This document shows positions 1 to 25,835 of a stretch of 64,000 nucleotides of DNA, one piece after another. The stretch is from Thamnaconus septentrionalis. Lineage: Eukaryota; Chordata; Actinopteri; Tetraodontiformes; Monacanthidae. The notes under the pieces are model-generated. The model searched no databases. It was not told the origin of the DNA and was given only the letters and a program-made list of their open reading frames with translations. The stretch is taken from NCBI GenBank assembly GCA_009823395.1, contig CM020510.1, forward strand, positions 2,134,273 through 2,198,272, in the 5' to 3' direction. The position numbers were made by a program, and so were the translations under genes. Numbering within the stretch: position 1 is the first letter of the stretch; each line of letters opens with the position of its first letter.

Positions 1-937
1 CCAAAGTGGTTCACCTGGAGGAAGAACCGGATTACAGCTTCTGTGGCTCACAGTATTGCTCACTCTCGCTTTGCTAATGGCAAAAGCAAGACCCCGCCCA
101 CCCCTACCTGGCCGCAGTCACAGGTAGGCCACACCCACCTCACCTGGAAACAGAGCTGTGTGTTTGTTTGCAAGTAAGTAATGTCCTGATCTGGTTCTTC
201 TTGTCACCTACACAGGTGAGAGCCACCGGGTCCAGACCAGAGCTATGAGCTGGGGGATTGACAACGAGGAGAGGCGGTCCACAGGTATCAGAAATGGAAG
301 AGCGCCTCCTTGAGGCGAGCTGTGTCAGTTCAGGAATGTGGCCTGTTCATCGACACTCAGCGCCAGTGGTTGGCTGCCAGTCCTGACGGGATTGTTAAAG
401 ATGGTCAGACCGGCCAATGGCTGTTGGAGGTCAAGTGTCCCCATAAACACAGAGACAGACGAGTGGAGGATGCCTGCAGAGAAGACCCCAACTTCTGCCT
501 GGAGATACTGGACCAGGATGGAGAGGCATCTCAACAGGTGAAAAAAAAAACCAAAACTAAAAATAAAAAGGAAGCTTTTTCAAGGTACTGGTCCTGTCCC
601 TGAAGGTACTGGTCTCATACCCAAAGGCACTGGCCGTCATGCTTCTCCCTCACCGCCCTCTCTTCCCCCATGTCTCCAGGCACCGACCTACAGATTGAAG
701 ACGTCTCACAGTTACTACACACAGATCCAGTGTCAGCTGGCCGTGACCGGCCTGCAACGTGCCGACCTGGTGGTCTACACTCTGAGGGAGTTGGCTGTTG
801 TCCCAGTCACCTTTGACCCCGACATGTGGGAAGAGACTGTGTCCAAGCTTGAGTTCTTCTACACAAAAGCCGTCCTGCCTCACCTCGGAGCCACTGCACC
901 TCGGCACGGAGGGGCAGCGTGGACGCCGGAGCTGTAG
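1..937 (+). pseudogene. YqaJ-like exonuclease domain gene, 3' part, frameshifted
   Basis: This is the downstream part of a gene that starts left of the window. Three blocks read as one YqaJ-type (lambda-exonuclease-like) nuclease: 1-123 with the family motif RKNRITAS, 221-537 with RVQTRAMSWG and later WLAASPDGIV and LLEVKCP, and 680-937 ending at a TGA/TAG stop. The D of SPDG and the E-V-K of LLEVKCP match the catalytic acidic residues and lysine of the PD-(D/E)XK fold. Block ends carry GT donors and AG acceptors. In block two, the frame of NEER and the frame of YQKWKSASLRR differ by one base near position 276, so the reading frame is broken. In fish such proteins are often uncharacterised and multicopy, sometimes with a SWIM zinc finger; none is visible here. 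It may be a pseudogene, or a functional gene with a one-base sequencing error. Confidence 0.65.
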
Positions 938-1105
938 CCCTCTTGGTCATGTGACCAGCGCAAGGCCGAAGGACGACCTTACAACGGGAAGTTGGATGTT
1001 GTTACAATGCTAAAAACAGATGCGAATGAATTCATCCTCGTGATACAGGTGCTGGTTGTGTAACCATATCAATCAGTTTGACCAATGAGGACACCAGCTG
1101 CCAGA

Positions 1106-1111
1106 ATTAAA
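1106..1111 (+). promoter_or_regulatory. poly(A) signal (ATTAAA) of the YqaJ-like gene
   Basis: ATTAAA lies about 170 bases after the stop codon of the left-edge nuclease gene. It sits roughly 100 bases before the minus-strand signal of ABCF3, so the two 3' ends converge here. Confidence 0.4.
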
Positions 1112-1203
1112 GACCCTGCGTGAACTTTGTGTGAACTTTGTGCTAAGTTTGTGTTGGGTGACAGCAGCAACAGAGGGGGGGCGGGGCTCTCGGTCATATG
1201 GTT

Positions 1204-1209
1204 TTTATT
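1204..1209 (-). promoter_or_regulatory. poly(A) signal (AATAAA) of ABCF3
   Basis: The plus strand reads TTTATT, which is AATAAA on the coding strand of ABCF3, about 335 bases beyond its stop codon. This implies a 3' UTR of roughly 350 bases. Confidence 0.5.
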
Positions 1210-1541
1210 TCAGGTTTGTTTGACAGTTGAGTCCTTTGAAGGTGATAAAACACCACCGCCGACCATACAAAACTCAACCGGGTCTAAAATGATAGTAAAG
1301 TGACGACAGACAGACTTTTTAAATACACTTCAGGTCAGCTGGGACTCCGCCCCCTCTCGTCCATCCACCGGGCACAAATATCCAATCAGCTCGCAGGCCA
1401 AAGGAGTCCCCCATTTTTACTCGGACCCCCCCCCTTAACTGCAATGACGGGTGTTAATGGAGGAGGTGAGGGGGGTCGGTGGGTCTGGGGGTTATGGCGC
1501 TGTGTTGCGGTGGGTGTGGCCACTTGGCAGAGGGCGGAGCC

Positions 1542-3567
1542 TCACAGGTAACCCTCTTTCCTGAACTGCTCGTGCAGGATGTCTCTGTACTCGTCGAAGC
1601 CGCCGTCGATGCGTCGCACCTGCCCAGCTTCGCACACCCACAGCTCCCGGCAGACCAGCCGGATCAGCCGCTCGTCGTGGGACACCAGGACCACCCCGCC
1701 CTGCCACAGGGGGGCGACAAAGAGCCAAGTTACACCTGTCCGCTGCAGGAGAAGAAGCGACAAACAAGAAGCGACAAAAGAAAAACAGGAATCCAAGCAG
1801 CCACCTTGAACTTATTGAGCGCTTTAGCCAGCGCCTCGATGGTCTCCATGTCCAGGTGGTTGGTGGGCTCGTCCAGGATGTAGAAGTTTGGGCTGAAAGA
1901 CAGACGGAGACGCACGGCATCACCTCCAGCTCCAACATCTCCACCACCACCTTCACCTCCACCATCACCACAACCTCAACCTTCAACTCCACCACGTCTC
2001 CTACCATGGCATGGTCATCTGTGCGAAGGCCACCCGGCTCTTCTGCCCCCCCGACAGGCTGGCCACCGGCCTGGTGGCCAGCTCTCCGGTGATACCGTAA
2101 CCCCCCAGCTGGTGGCGGTACTCCTCCTCGTTTCGACCTGCGGCGCAAACAGACATCCAATCAGAAGTGTGCGAGCCTCCGCAGTGCTTTGGGGAACCAG
2201 CAGGGGCGAGCGTACTGTACGTACCGGGGAACTTGTTAAGCAGAAGCTCCACAGAGCAGACGTTGAGGTCCAGCTGGTCCACGTGATGCTGACTGAAGTA
2301 GCCGATCTTCAGGTTTCTGGGGAGGACGAAGACGTGTTGGCAAGGTCACCATCAGAGGGAAAACAACAGTTGAAGGTCAATAAAAATCTCCTAAGCAGAA
2401 TACCGAAGAGGTAACAGCGGTGCTGCTGTGGTCACCGTTCCTCCCCAACACAGGAACCAAAGAACCAGGAACTGCCACCAGCCAGGTCTACAGGCCAAGG
2501 CAGCTGCTCTGCTCTGCTCTGATTGGTCCGTCTCACCTGTGGGCTTGTCTGACTCCGCCGACCGGCGTCAACTCTCCCATCAGAAGTTTGAGGATGGTCG
2601 ACTTCCCGGCGCCGTTTTCTCCCACCTGAGCGCCACAAACACAAAGACGATGGTAAGTTTCTCCTGCTGCTCAGTCTGAACTGAGAACTCCCCCCCGCCC
2701 CGCTCTATCGGCGACACGTACGATGCAGATGCGGGACTCGAGGTCTGCCGAGAGGTTGAGTCCGGAGAAGAGCCGCTGGTCTGGAGAGTAGTAGAACTCC
2801 ACCTCGTCCAGCTGCAGGATGGGAGGAGACAACTTCTCAAAGTTGTCTGGGAACCTGTGAGGGGCATCAACCAATAATCCATCATCAGTACCTGGAGGAT
2901 TACCTGTGTCACCGCTGATCCTATTAACTGGCTCCAGCTCGGTAGAAAGCTCAGAAGAAACTAGTAAAATCTGTTGACTCGGGATTTGAACTGAACCTTT
3001 TTTCTCCGAGCTGGAGATGTTCTGCTGGCCTCTGAGGACCAGCAGGGTTTCAATCTACAGGAACCATCAGTCCTCTTACCTCAGAGTCACCTCCGTCTCC
3101 TTCTCGAGGGCCTTCAGTTCAGGTCTGAGAGAGGAAAACAACAATCAACACAAACAAAAGCTGGACCGGAATCAGGACCAGGACCAGGACCAGGACCAGG
3201 ACCAGGACCAGGACCAGGACCGGTGTCTCTGTAATACTTTTAACCATCTATTTGGTTGAGAACGGTAGTAGAAAATAACAATTACTTTATCCAAGCAGCA
3301 GATGGAGAACATGGTGGAAGACCAGCGAGCACAAAATAGAAAGTGTCAAGTTTTCATGGAGAAGCAGCTGATGAGGTTCTGTCCTCCTGAAACCTAGCAG
3401 CTGTGTACCAGCTTTGTACTGGGTATGTACCAGGGCGTGTCTAAGTGTGTACCAGGTGTGTCAACACTCACAGCTTCTCCAGCAGCTTCAGTTTGCTCTG
3501 CACCTGAGCAGCTCTGTTGGCATTGTAGCGAAACCTGTCGATGAACACCTGGAAGACAAACACCTGC

Positions 3568-3610
<43 letters not shown>

Positions 3611-4354
3611 CCCACTGCGGTACCTGTATGTGTTGTCTGTACTGCTGCTGCGCCTCGTACTCCCTCTGCTGGTTCTTCAGTCGGTCCTCTTTGGTTTTGA
3701 TGAAGTTCTCGTAGTCGCCGCGGTAACTGTCCAGCCTCTGGGAGTGCAGGTGGACGATGTCCGTCACCACGGCGTTCAGGAAGTTCCTGTCGTGGGACAC
3801 CACCAGGATGGTGGACTGCCACGTCTGAGGGGGGAAGGGGGGAGGGGTCCGAGTGTGATGGACAGGTTAGCTTGTGGAAAAGAGGTTTCCTGCCATTTGA
3901 AAGGAGCAACGCCAATGATTCAGACCTGAAGGTAGTTCTCCAGCCAGAGGATGGCTCTGACGTCCAACATGTTGGTCGGCTCTGGGGGCATCACAACAGC
4001 ACAGCGGTTACACACTCGCGCACACACACACACACACACAACAGCTGGCTGACTATGCAGCAGCGTGGAGTTGAGCAGTCCGAGGAGGAAGTGACTCACC
4101 ATCCAGCAGCAGCAGGTCCGGCCTGATAGAACAACAACAGCAACATAAGTGAGCAGTCAGACGGCTGTGACATCACTTCCTGTCTGTCACCACCACCGTC
4201 AGACTCGGAGAACCGGCTGAAACTCACCGTGCAAACAGAGCTCTGGCCAGGGCCAACCTCATCCTCCAGCCTCCAGAGAACTCCCTACACACACACACAC
4301 ACGCACACACACACGCACACACACACACACACACACGCACACACACACACACAC

Positions 4355-4399
<45 letters not shown>

Positions 4400-4542
4400 C
4401 ACACACACAAAATCGTTAACGGCTATTTAAATATTTGTGATCATCAACTTCAACTAAATCTGGAGCAAATCTAGACTCCAGAGGGTCAAAGGTCATCTGC
4501 TAGAACCAGTTTGGTTGAAAATGAAACACAAAAAATGTCAGA

Positions 4543-4620
<78 letters not shown>

Positions 4621-4630
4621 CAGAGAGAGA

Positions 4631-4674
<44 letters not shown>

Positions 4675-7623
4675 AGAGAGAGAGAGAGAGACAGACAGAG
4701 AGAGAGAGATAGAGAGGAGTGGCCAGAGTGGCAGACAGGCGAGAGTGAGTTCCAGGGTGAACAACAAAACGCTCACAATACAGACGTAGATCTATACTGC
4801 GTAAATAAATAATACAAATATAGAAATGCAGAAAGAAAAATCTATGTGATATATATCGGAGTAAAAGTGCTTCTCTAACAGACAATAAAGTCAATACAGT
4901 CGCGTCTCTGCCGCTCTGATGAAAGCTGCTGATTGGCCAACGACTGCGACGTGCAACGACACGCGGACGATGACGACGGTCGAGCAGCGGGACTCACTTG
5001 GTTGCTTGCTGTTGCATTCTGGGAGAAAAGCCGAGACCAGCCAGGATGACGGAGGCTCTGATTGGGTCAGACAGACGGACGTCACACAATGACGCACACA
5101 ACTGGTGTGACGACGCAGTCAACAGTATCAGGTGACTGCTGGTGCAGTTAGGGTGGAGCTGCTGGGTGGGTCTCACCTGGCTGGAGCTTTGTCCGCTTCG
5201 ATCTCCTCCAGCTGGCCGTAGATCTCCGACAGCCGGACGCTCTCCGAGCCCTCAGCACTGAGACACACACACACACAGACAGAAACTCAGGCCCATGTTC
5301 TGAAATCATCAGGTGGTAACTGCAGCGAGGGACTCGGGATGGAACTACAGGTGAGACTACAGCTAGAACTACAGCTAGAACTACAGCAGGAACTACAGCA
5401 GGAACTACAGCTAGAACTACAGCTAGAACTACAGTCAGAACTACAGCTAGAACTACAGTCGGAACTACAGCTAGGACTACAACTAGAACTACAGCCGGAA
5501 CTACAGCCGGAACTACAGCTAGAACTACAGCCGGAACTACAGCCGGAACTACAGCTAGAACTACAGCCAGAACTACAGCCGGAACTACAGCTAGAACTAC
5601 AGTCAGAACTACAGCTAGAACTACAGCTAGAACTACAGCCGGAACTACAGTTAGAACTACAGCCGGAACTACAACTAGAACTACAGCAGGAACTACAGCT
5701 AGAACTACAGCTAGAACTACAGTCAGAACTACAGCTAGAACTACAGCCGGAACTACAGCTAGGACTACAACTAGAACTACAGCCGGAACTACAGCTAGAA
5801 CTACAGCCAGAACTACAGCTAGAACTACAGCCGGAACTACAGCTAGAACTACAGTCAGAACTACAGCTAGAACTACAGCCGGAACTACAGCCGGAACTCC
5901 AGTTAGAACTACAGCCGGAACTACAGCTAGAACTACAGTCAGAACTACAGCTAGAACTACAGCCGGAACTACAGCTAGGGCTACAACTAGAACTACAGCC
6001 GGAACTACAGCTAGGGCTACAACTAGAACTACAGCCGGAACTACAGCCAGAACTACAGTCAGAACTACAGTCAGAACTACAGCTAGAACTACAGCCGGAA
6101 CTACAGCCAGAACTACAGTCAGAACTACAGTTAGAACTACAGCCGGAACTACAGCCAGAACTACAGCCAGAACTACAGGACCGTCAATCTCCCCGCCACT
6201 TGGCTATGAGGCGCCATGCCACCAGGTGGCGCTACTCACGCTCCGGCAGCGATGCGAGCGTTGAGTGCCGCTTCCTCCCTCAGCAGCCCCTCCCTCAGCG
6301 TGTCGCTCTCCAGGACGCTCTGCAGCGCCACCGTCTGGTCGCCCGCCACCTCCTGCTCCACATGCAGGATGGTGATGTGTGCCGGCACGCGCAGGCTGCG
6401 ACTGGCCAGCATCTTCAGCAGCGTCGTCTTCCCCAGGCCGTTGCGACCAATCAGGCCGTAGCGCCGGCCCGACGCCAGCGCTAGCTCCGCCCCCTGCAGC
6501 AAACACCTGCCAGAGGGGACGCCAGTCAGCACCGCGGCGGACCAATCAGACGCTTCCTTGTCAAGTCGTCGACCAATTGGCTGCCTCGTTAGCTCACCGC
6601 TCTCCAAAGGAAACGTCAAAGTTCTCAATGCGGATGTCGTAGCTGCGGTTCTTCCCTGATAGGTCGACTCGACTGTCCTTCTTATTGCTGGCCTGGCTGG
6701 CCGACGCCTCCTCCAGCACCCTGAGAGAGCAGGTAGACAGGTGGAGACAGTAGGGGTCAGGTAGGGACGGGTGGAGGCATGTGGGGTGAGGTGAGGTCAG
6801 GTGGGGTCAGAGTTAGTCAGGTGGGGTCAGGTGAGGTCAGGGGCAGACAGGTGGGGGCAGGTGAGGTCAGATTAGACAGGTGGGGTCAGGTGAGGTCAGG
6901 TGGGGTCAGGTGAGGTCATGTAAGGTCAGGGCAGACAGATGGGATCAGGGCATCACTGACAGTGGACTGGAGCCTTTCTGAGAGTCCTTCTCGTTCCTGC
7001 GGTCGTGTTTTGCCTTCAGCTTGGCTTCAGCCTTCTCCAGTTTCTTGGCGTCCACAGTCTGAAGTCGCACAGGAAGAGACGACGGTCACATGACCACGTG
7101 TGAACATACGCCAGGCGTCTCAGCCGTCAGGTGCGAGCGGACTCACCGTGTTTTGAGGCCGTTTCATCATCCAGATGCCCTGAACGTCGTCGACCGCCGT
7201 GCCTGAGGAGAGAAGAAGTGGGCGGGGTCATGTCACCTGACTGCTGTCATCACTTACAGTAACGGCCGGCGCGGGTGTGTTTTCTACCGCCATCTGCAGA
7301 CATCTGAGAGAGCTGCACCGGAGCGTCCAGCAGCACCTGCCTCTGGGAGCCGTGATGGTTGTTCCTGTTCCAACACATGGGTGTCACATGACGGACGACA
7401 TCATCAGCAGGTGACGAAGGAGGAGCTGAGTGGGTGCGTGTGAGTGTGTGAGAGACAGAGGAACACTTACAGTTTGAGGGTGTTGAACATCTGTAGGCAG
7501 ATGTCCCTCACATCCTCTTCGTTCTTGCTGTCGACTGACACTTCTTGCAGGACCCCCCCGACCGCGTCAAACACCTCCTCGCCATCCTCGAAATCTGCGC
7601 CGCCACTGTCCAAGACACCTGAA

Positions 7624-7654
<31 letters not shown>

Positions 7655-8484
7655 GGTATGAGACTCAGGAGAGAAGAACACACCTGGTTCTTCTGCTCAG
7701 CGGAAACACGTGATGCCAGATTTCAGCCCCCGTCTTCATCACTGTCCCCATCCGTCAGGTCTCGAGCCCAGTCAACCAGTCAGTTAGCAGGTGAATCAAA
7801 CAGCCAGTCAGTAAATCAGTTAGTCTGTCTGTCAGTGACTCAAAAAGTCTGTCAGTCAGTCAGTGAATCACAAAGCAAGTCAGTGAATCTGTCAATCAGG
7901 CAGATAATCAAACAGTCAGTTAGTCAGTCAGTCAACTCGTCAGTAATTCAGTCAGACAGTTAGCCAGTCAGTGAATCAGCTAGTCAGTCAGTGACTCAAA
8001 AAGTCTGTCAGTCAGTCAGTGAATCACAAAAGCAAGTCAGTGAATCAAACAGCCAGCCAGCCGGCCAGCCCTCCATCCGTTTTCCTCCCTCTGTCTGTGG
8101 CACGTGATGTTCCGGTTGGTTCGATTCGGGTTCCGTCCCCACTCAAACCAACTCAAGCTTCTCGTCAACTCCTCAGGCTCGGATTCTGGTTCTGGTCCAC
8201 TTCTGCCGAGTCGGACACGCTTCGCTAACCGGCGTCCGTCCCGCCTATATAAGTTCACTCAGCCCCGGCCACTTAGCATTAGCTCCGCGGCTAAGTGCGG
8301 TTCCTTCCCATGCTGACATGTGGCTGGGTCGCCGCGGCGTGACTCTCCTCGGCCGGGCCGGGCAACGGCCCTGGTCGCCGGCTCACCGCGGCGCTGAGGC
8401 GGGCCTCCTACCTGTGATGTAGTCGAAGAGTTCCGTGTCGATCTCAGGAAACTCACTCTTCAGTATGTCCACGTATGTCGCCAT
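1542..8484 (-). CDS. abcf3: ATP-binding cassette sub-family F member 3, 21 exons
   Basis: Cytosolic ABC-F ATPase without membrane segments; the family acts on ribosomes. Exons: 8412-8484, 7471-7618, 7288-7364, 7147-7202, 6961-7058, 6598-6720, 6240-6506, 5177-5257, 4998-5057, 4228-4284, 4100-4122, 3926-3981, 3624-3824, 3472-3548, 3080-3124, 2722-2854, 2537-2625, 2225-2316, 2005-2137, 1805-1892, 1542-1700. They sum to 2136 nt, 711 residues, against about 709 in human. Phases match at every junction. The first ATPase has Walker [10 protein letters not shown], signature SGGW and Walker B LLLLDEPTNMLD; the second has [13 protein letters not shown] and [11 protein letters not shown]. The N-terminus begins [16 protein letters not shown], as in ABCF3 orthologues. 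Exon 11 is only 23 nt. The start is the first ATG downstream of a CpG-rich promoter shared with LRCH3. Confidence 0.95.
4285..4410. repeat. (CA)n microsatellite directly abutting ABCF3 exon 10
   Basis: CA dinucleotides interrupted by scattered CG steps. On the coding (minus) strand it is a TG tract ending in the AG acceptor of exon 10, so it replaces a normal polypyrimidine tract. Confidence 0.9.
4537..4714. repeat. (GA)n microsatellite in ABCF3 intron 9
   Basis: GA/CAGA dinucleotide array of about 180 bases with occasional C and A interruptions; homopurine on the plus strand. Confidence 0.9.
5342..6178. repeat. 12-bp minisatellite (GAACTACAGCTA) in ABCF3 intron 7
   Basis: About 70 tandem copies of a 12-base unit, GAACTACAG plus a variable triplet (CTA, CCG, TCA, CAG, TTA). 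Variants are intermixed, not blocked. The plus strand has an unbroken frame through the array reading (LELQ)n with P, S, Q or G substitutions. It lies between exons 7 and 8 of ABCF3, antisense to the gene, so coding is unlikely. Confidence 0.95.
6722..6955. repeat. GGTCAGGTG-rich minisatellite in ABCF3 intron 5
   Basis: Degenerate tandem repeats of about 10-15 bases (CAGGTGGGGTCAGGTGAGGT type) fill the intron between exons 5 and 6. Confidence 0.7.
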
Positions 8485-9208
8485 GATACCCGGCCCTGGG
8501 CTCTGCCGCTACACGCATGCGCCGATATGCGACACAGTAGTGGATTGTGGGAGTAGTAGTGTTTTCATCTCAGTTTGCGATAAACTTTCTTCAAAATAGC
8601 AAAATAAATAAATAAAATAAAATAAAATAAAATGAGCAGGGACCCCTGTAACTAAATTAATTCCATTATCTACTGGAGTGTAGAGTCGAATTACAATGAA
8701 CTACTTAAATCCTTGACTCCTGGCGGTGATGGTGTAAAAGTAGTAGTAGTAGTAGTAGCCCCACAAACAATATAATATACTACTCCTACTACTAGTTGGA
8801 GTTGTTGTAGTAGTAGTAGTAGTAGTAGTAGTAATATATTGTTTGTGGGACAGTTTGAACGTATTTAGATTCTCTCTCTCTCTCTCATTATGAAAGTCTG
8901 CAAACTTCTGGACATTAATTATACCCCGGAGTTAATTATACCCCTGCCATGCGTAGTCAGTTTCTTACTTATATATATATTAAAAAAAACGTTCAAACAT
9001 TTGTCGTTCGATAAATTAATAATTAATAATAATTAATAATACTACTGAGATGTCCTTTTGAGTACACACTGCTGTTATTGTACTTCCGTCGGTCCGTCAA
9101 CACAATGATATGCCGTCCAGTCCGGTACGGGCGCCGTGCGCATGCTCAGAGAGTTAAGGGTGGGAGAGTGAGCTGTTAGCACTGTGAGCTAACTAGCCGG
9201 AGTGTGTA
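8485..9208. promoter_or_regulatory. Divergent promoter between ABCF3 and LRCH3
   Basis: The 724 bases separating the two start codons serve genes transcribed in opposite directions. An NRF1-like motif, CGCATGCGCC, lies at 8514-8523 just upstream of the ABCF3 start. A second, TGCGCATGCTC, lies at 9137-9147 just upstream of the LRCH3 start. No TATA box stands out near either start. The middle is AT-rich and includes a CTA/GTA-repeat hairpin. NRF1 control is inferred from motif match only. Confidence 0.55.
8729..8849. repeat. Inverted repeat with TAG triplet arrays
   Basis: CCCACAAACAATATA at about 8760 is repeated in inverse orientation (TATATTGTTTGTGGG) at about 8835. The arms are flanked or joined by (GTA)n and (TAC)n arrays. 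The whole could fold as a hairpin of about 120 bases; it may be a small foldback transposon. Confidence 0.7.
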
Positions 9209-22862
<13,654 letters not shown>

Positions 22863-22907
22863 AGCGCCCCCTGGCTGTTTCCTGTCCGCTAGGAGACGTT
22901 GGAGGAC

Positions 22908-22954
<47 letters not shown>

Positions 22955-24690
22955 TGTGAGTCTGATGGAGAGACCAGAGCTGAAGGGAAGTGCGAGCTCT
23001 GCCGGCTCGCATTGCAGCCGCCCCGACCCAACTTTTTATTGAAATACTTGGACTCCTTTATAAGCAGAGAACATTTTAAGCCAATCGAACCCTGGTATCG
23101 TCATTTTATTTGTTCTTTTTAAGAAGTCTGTTTTTAAGGGGCTAATTTAGATGCACCTCCAGGGCTTTCTGCCAGAGCGAGGAGGCCCATATGTTTTATT
23201 TATTTCCACTCAGCTGACCGAGGAAGGTGCGAATGATGAAATCTCAGTCGACGTAGACTAAAGGTCAGCATTTTAGAAAATGAGAATCCATAATTGGAGT
23301 GGGACTATTAAAGGTGATCCAGCAATGAAATTTATGATAATGCTAATGATTAGCATGCATAAACTGGCGCTGAGTTTCAGTGACACTAAAGTCGCTCGTC
23401 GCAAGAGGTAACCAGTAGACCAGGACCAGTAGACAACTCGGTACTGGACCGGTAGACCAGGACTGGCAGAACACTTAGCACAAAAATCCTCCTGCAACCA
23501 TCGACATAAGCTAAACAAGCCTGAGGGTTTTATGTACAGTTCATTGTCTGCCTGCTGTAGATTTTCAGATGCAACTCTGACTCATTGCCGTCGCTGCAGA
23601 AGCAAATCTGTTTTAGCACAGAAGCAGAGCGAGGTTGTAATCTCAGCAGGTTGCCAACAGTGTTGACGTTGGTTAGTTTAAAGCCACTTTAAAGTGCACT
23701 TTTGTTCACTAAAAGGTTACACTACTATGATTGGATGCTGATGGTAGGTCATTAGCAAGCATGTGGGCGTGGTCGCTTCAGTCTTCAGCTTCGAGTTTCT
23801 CCATCAGATTCAGATGGTTTCGCACCCCCCCCCCCACCCCCCACCCCCCGCACCCCCAAACGAGCTCAATGTAAAATGTCACCGCGTTCCAGTGAAGACG
23901 ACGTGTGACGTCTTCAGTCCTCCAGCCACCAGGTGGAGTCCTCTCCTTTCTCTCCTCTCCACAGGATTGTTTCTTTTTGCACCCTGTTAATTTTATTCAG
24001 ACGTTTTTGCTATTTCTGACGCCAACGCCGGGAGTCGTAGTCTGACGTGATTGGTCGAGGGCCATCAGGTTGCGTCGACCTCCTCCCTCAATGTGTTGGT
24101 GTTGCATTGTGGGACATATTGTCACGCGTCGGAGGGAGTTGACTCCTCCCACTGTACCCTGTCTGTGTGGATATAATGTACATATCTATGCTGTAAATAT
24201 ATACATAAAGATATATAGAGATATATGAGGCGATGCACTTCCTGCTCCGATGACCAGTGATGACGCAGTGGTGGGCGGAGCTTCCTGTTACTGACCACTT
24301 CCAGGTTTTACTTCCTGTCAGAGGCTGCGGTCTCGGTGTGTGTCGTCGAGTTTTTCTGACTCCGCCCCCGCCTGAGTGTCTCTGGCCAATCAGACGCCGT
24401 CTGGCTGGAGTGACAGACAGACAGACGGACGGACGGACGGACGGCGTCTGATCTTCCGCGGTGCCTTCAGGTGCCGTGGGACACGGGTCCCTTCTGGTTT
24501 CTCCAGAGCTGATGAGAGGTGGGACTTCCTGCCCCGAGTCCTGGGCGAGACCGGCCAATCAGAGCGTGACGATGGCTCCAGGTGGGTGTAGCCTCACCTG
24601 TGGGTCCTGGACCAGACTGCACCGGATTGGACCGGGCCAGACTCTGGATTCCAGGACTGACCATGAGACCAGATGTTTGCAGCTGTTTCG

Positions 24691-24721
<31 letters not shown>

Positions 24722-24929
24722 GGTGTGCGGTGATGGCTCGTGTGACATGGCGTCACGCGTCACCGCCACAATGTGCTATTAAAGGACATTCCAGCGTTTG
24801 TCATGGACGACACTCAGACGCTCTCACAGTTTGACACTTTCGCCTTTTTGTCGTTGAATTGTTTGGCTGAAAGACTGTAAAAACCTCCTGAACACGGCTG
24901 TAAGAAAAGTTTCAGTTTCATTGAATAAA
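22863..24929 (+). other. LRCH3 3' UTR up to an AATAAA signal
   Basis: No exon-like or conserved reading frame was found here. An AATAAA at 24924-24929 is the first strong poly(A) signal and is followed by GT-rich sequence. The stretch carries CAG, C-rich (23827-23860), GAC (24420-24442) and (GTT)n (24690-24722) simple repeats. Confidence 0.5.
22909..22953. repeat. (CAG)15 microsatellite in the LRCH3 3' UTR
   Basis: Fifteen perfect CAG units lie 47 bases after the stop codon of the soluble-tail form. Confidence 0.93.
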
Positions 24930-25029
24930 TATTTTGACACTTTTCTCTGAGCCTGGTGTCTATCGTCTTTTCCGGGTCGCAACATGAGTGCAGACACAAA
25001 CTCCGCCCCCTCAGCATTTTTTTTGGACG

Positions 25030-25500
25030 AATGAACACCAGTGGTGGGTTATCAGAACCAGCTTGCTGGTCCTTCTCTGCTGGTCGAACCAGACTTAGAA
25101 AACTACATTTTTTTCCAAAAAAATATAATAATAAAGTTATTCTCAATGTTCTTTTTTCACATCGTGTACAGTAATATCCACTTGGTTGCGTTGCTTCCAT
25201 TGGCGTATATGACGGTAGAGTTTTTAGCCAATCATATTTCACCTAGCTTGTGTTGCTAGGTTCCGTGAAATCTGCCTTGGACCAGCAGAAGCGACAGAGC
25301 AAGGAACCTGTTTGCTGTCAGTGAGCCGACCTCGCTTAGTGGCGATAGCCGATCAAATCTCAAACAATCTGGGACTGTCGGACTCGACAATGACTTGCCC
25401 CACTTGTCTGATAAAAGAATATGAAACAGTTCGTACCAGAATTATCATTATCATTAGAGTGGTTTTACTGTCTAAGGGACCGGAAGCATCCTAACTTTTT
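25030..25500. mobile_element. Dispersed repeat with CACCAGTGG end, copy 1
   Basis: From ACACCAGTGGTGGGTTATC through AATAATAAAGTTATTCTCAATG and GGTTGCGTTGCTTCCATTGG. The inverse complement of 31216-31720 matches it along its length, so this is one family in two opposite orientations. The CAGTGG edge resembles hAT elements. No coding capacity. Confidence 0.6.
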
Positions 25501-25810
25501 CTTTTCTTTTGTTCCCCACACTTTATTCAAGAATAACATATACAAACATTTAAGGCACATTATTATAATAATAGGAGCATCCTAACTAACTTTTTAAACA
25601 AAGTCGCCGGTTCAGGCTTGAGACATGAACTGCATAATGAACTCTGACCGCTAGATGGGAATGCAGGCTAAACACGAGCCGTGGCACCGACGGTGAACTA
25701 AAGTTTTGCTGGAGAAATCGAAAAACTCATGCATCGACTCTGGATTCTCAGCCTGCTGTTTGTTTCATCACGTTTCTTTGAAAATGAAGGATTTAATTTT
25801 CAAAGTTAAG

Positions 25811-25831
25811 GAAAAAAAAAAAAAAAAAAAA
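25811..25831 (-). terminator. RNA polymerase III terminator of tRNA-Gly
   Basis: A 19-20 base A run on the plus strand is a T run on the transcribed strand, a few bases after the tRNA 3' end. Confidence 0.85.
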
Positions 25832-25835
25832 CCGT

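Noticed and set aside
5339..6484. 381-codon plus-strand frame rich in LELQ
   Set aside because: It is the 12-bp minisatellite in an ABCF3 intron, continuing into the antisense of exon 7; no promoter, acceptor or family match.
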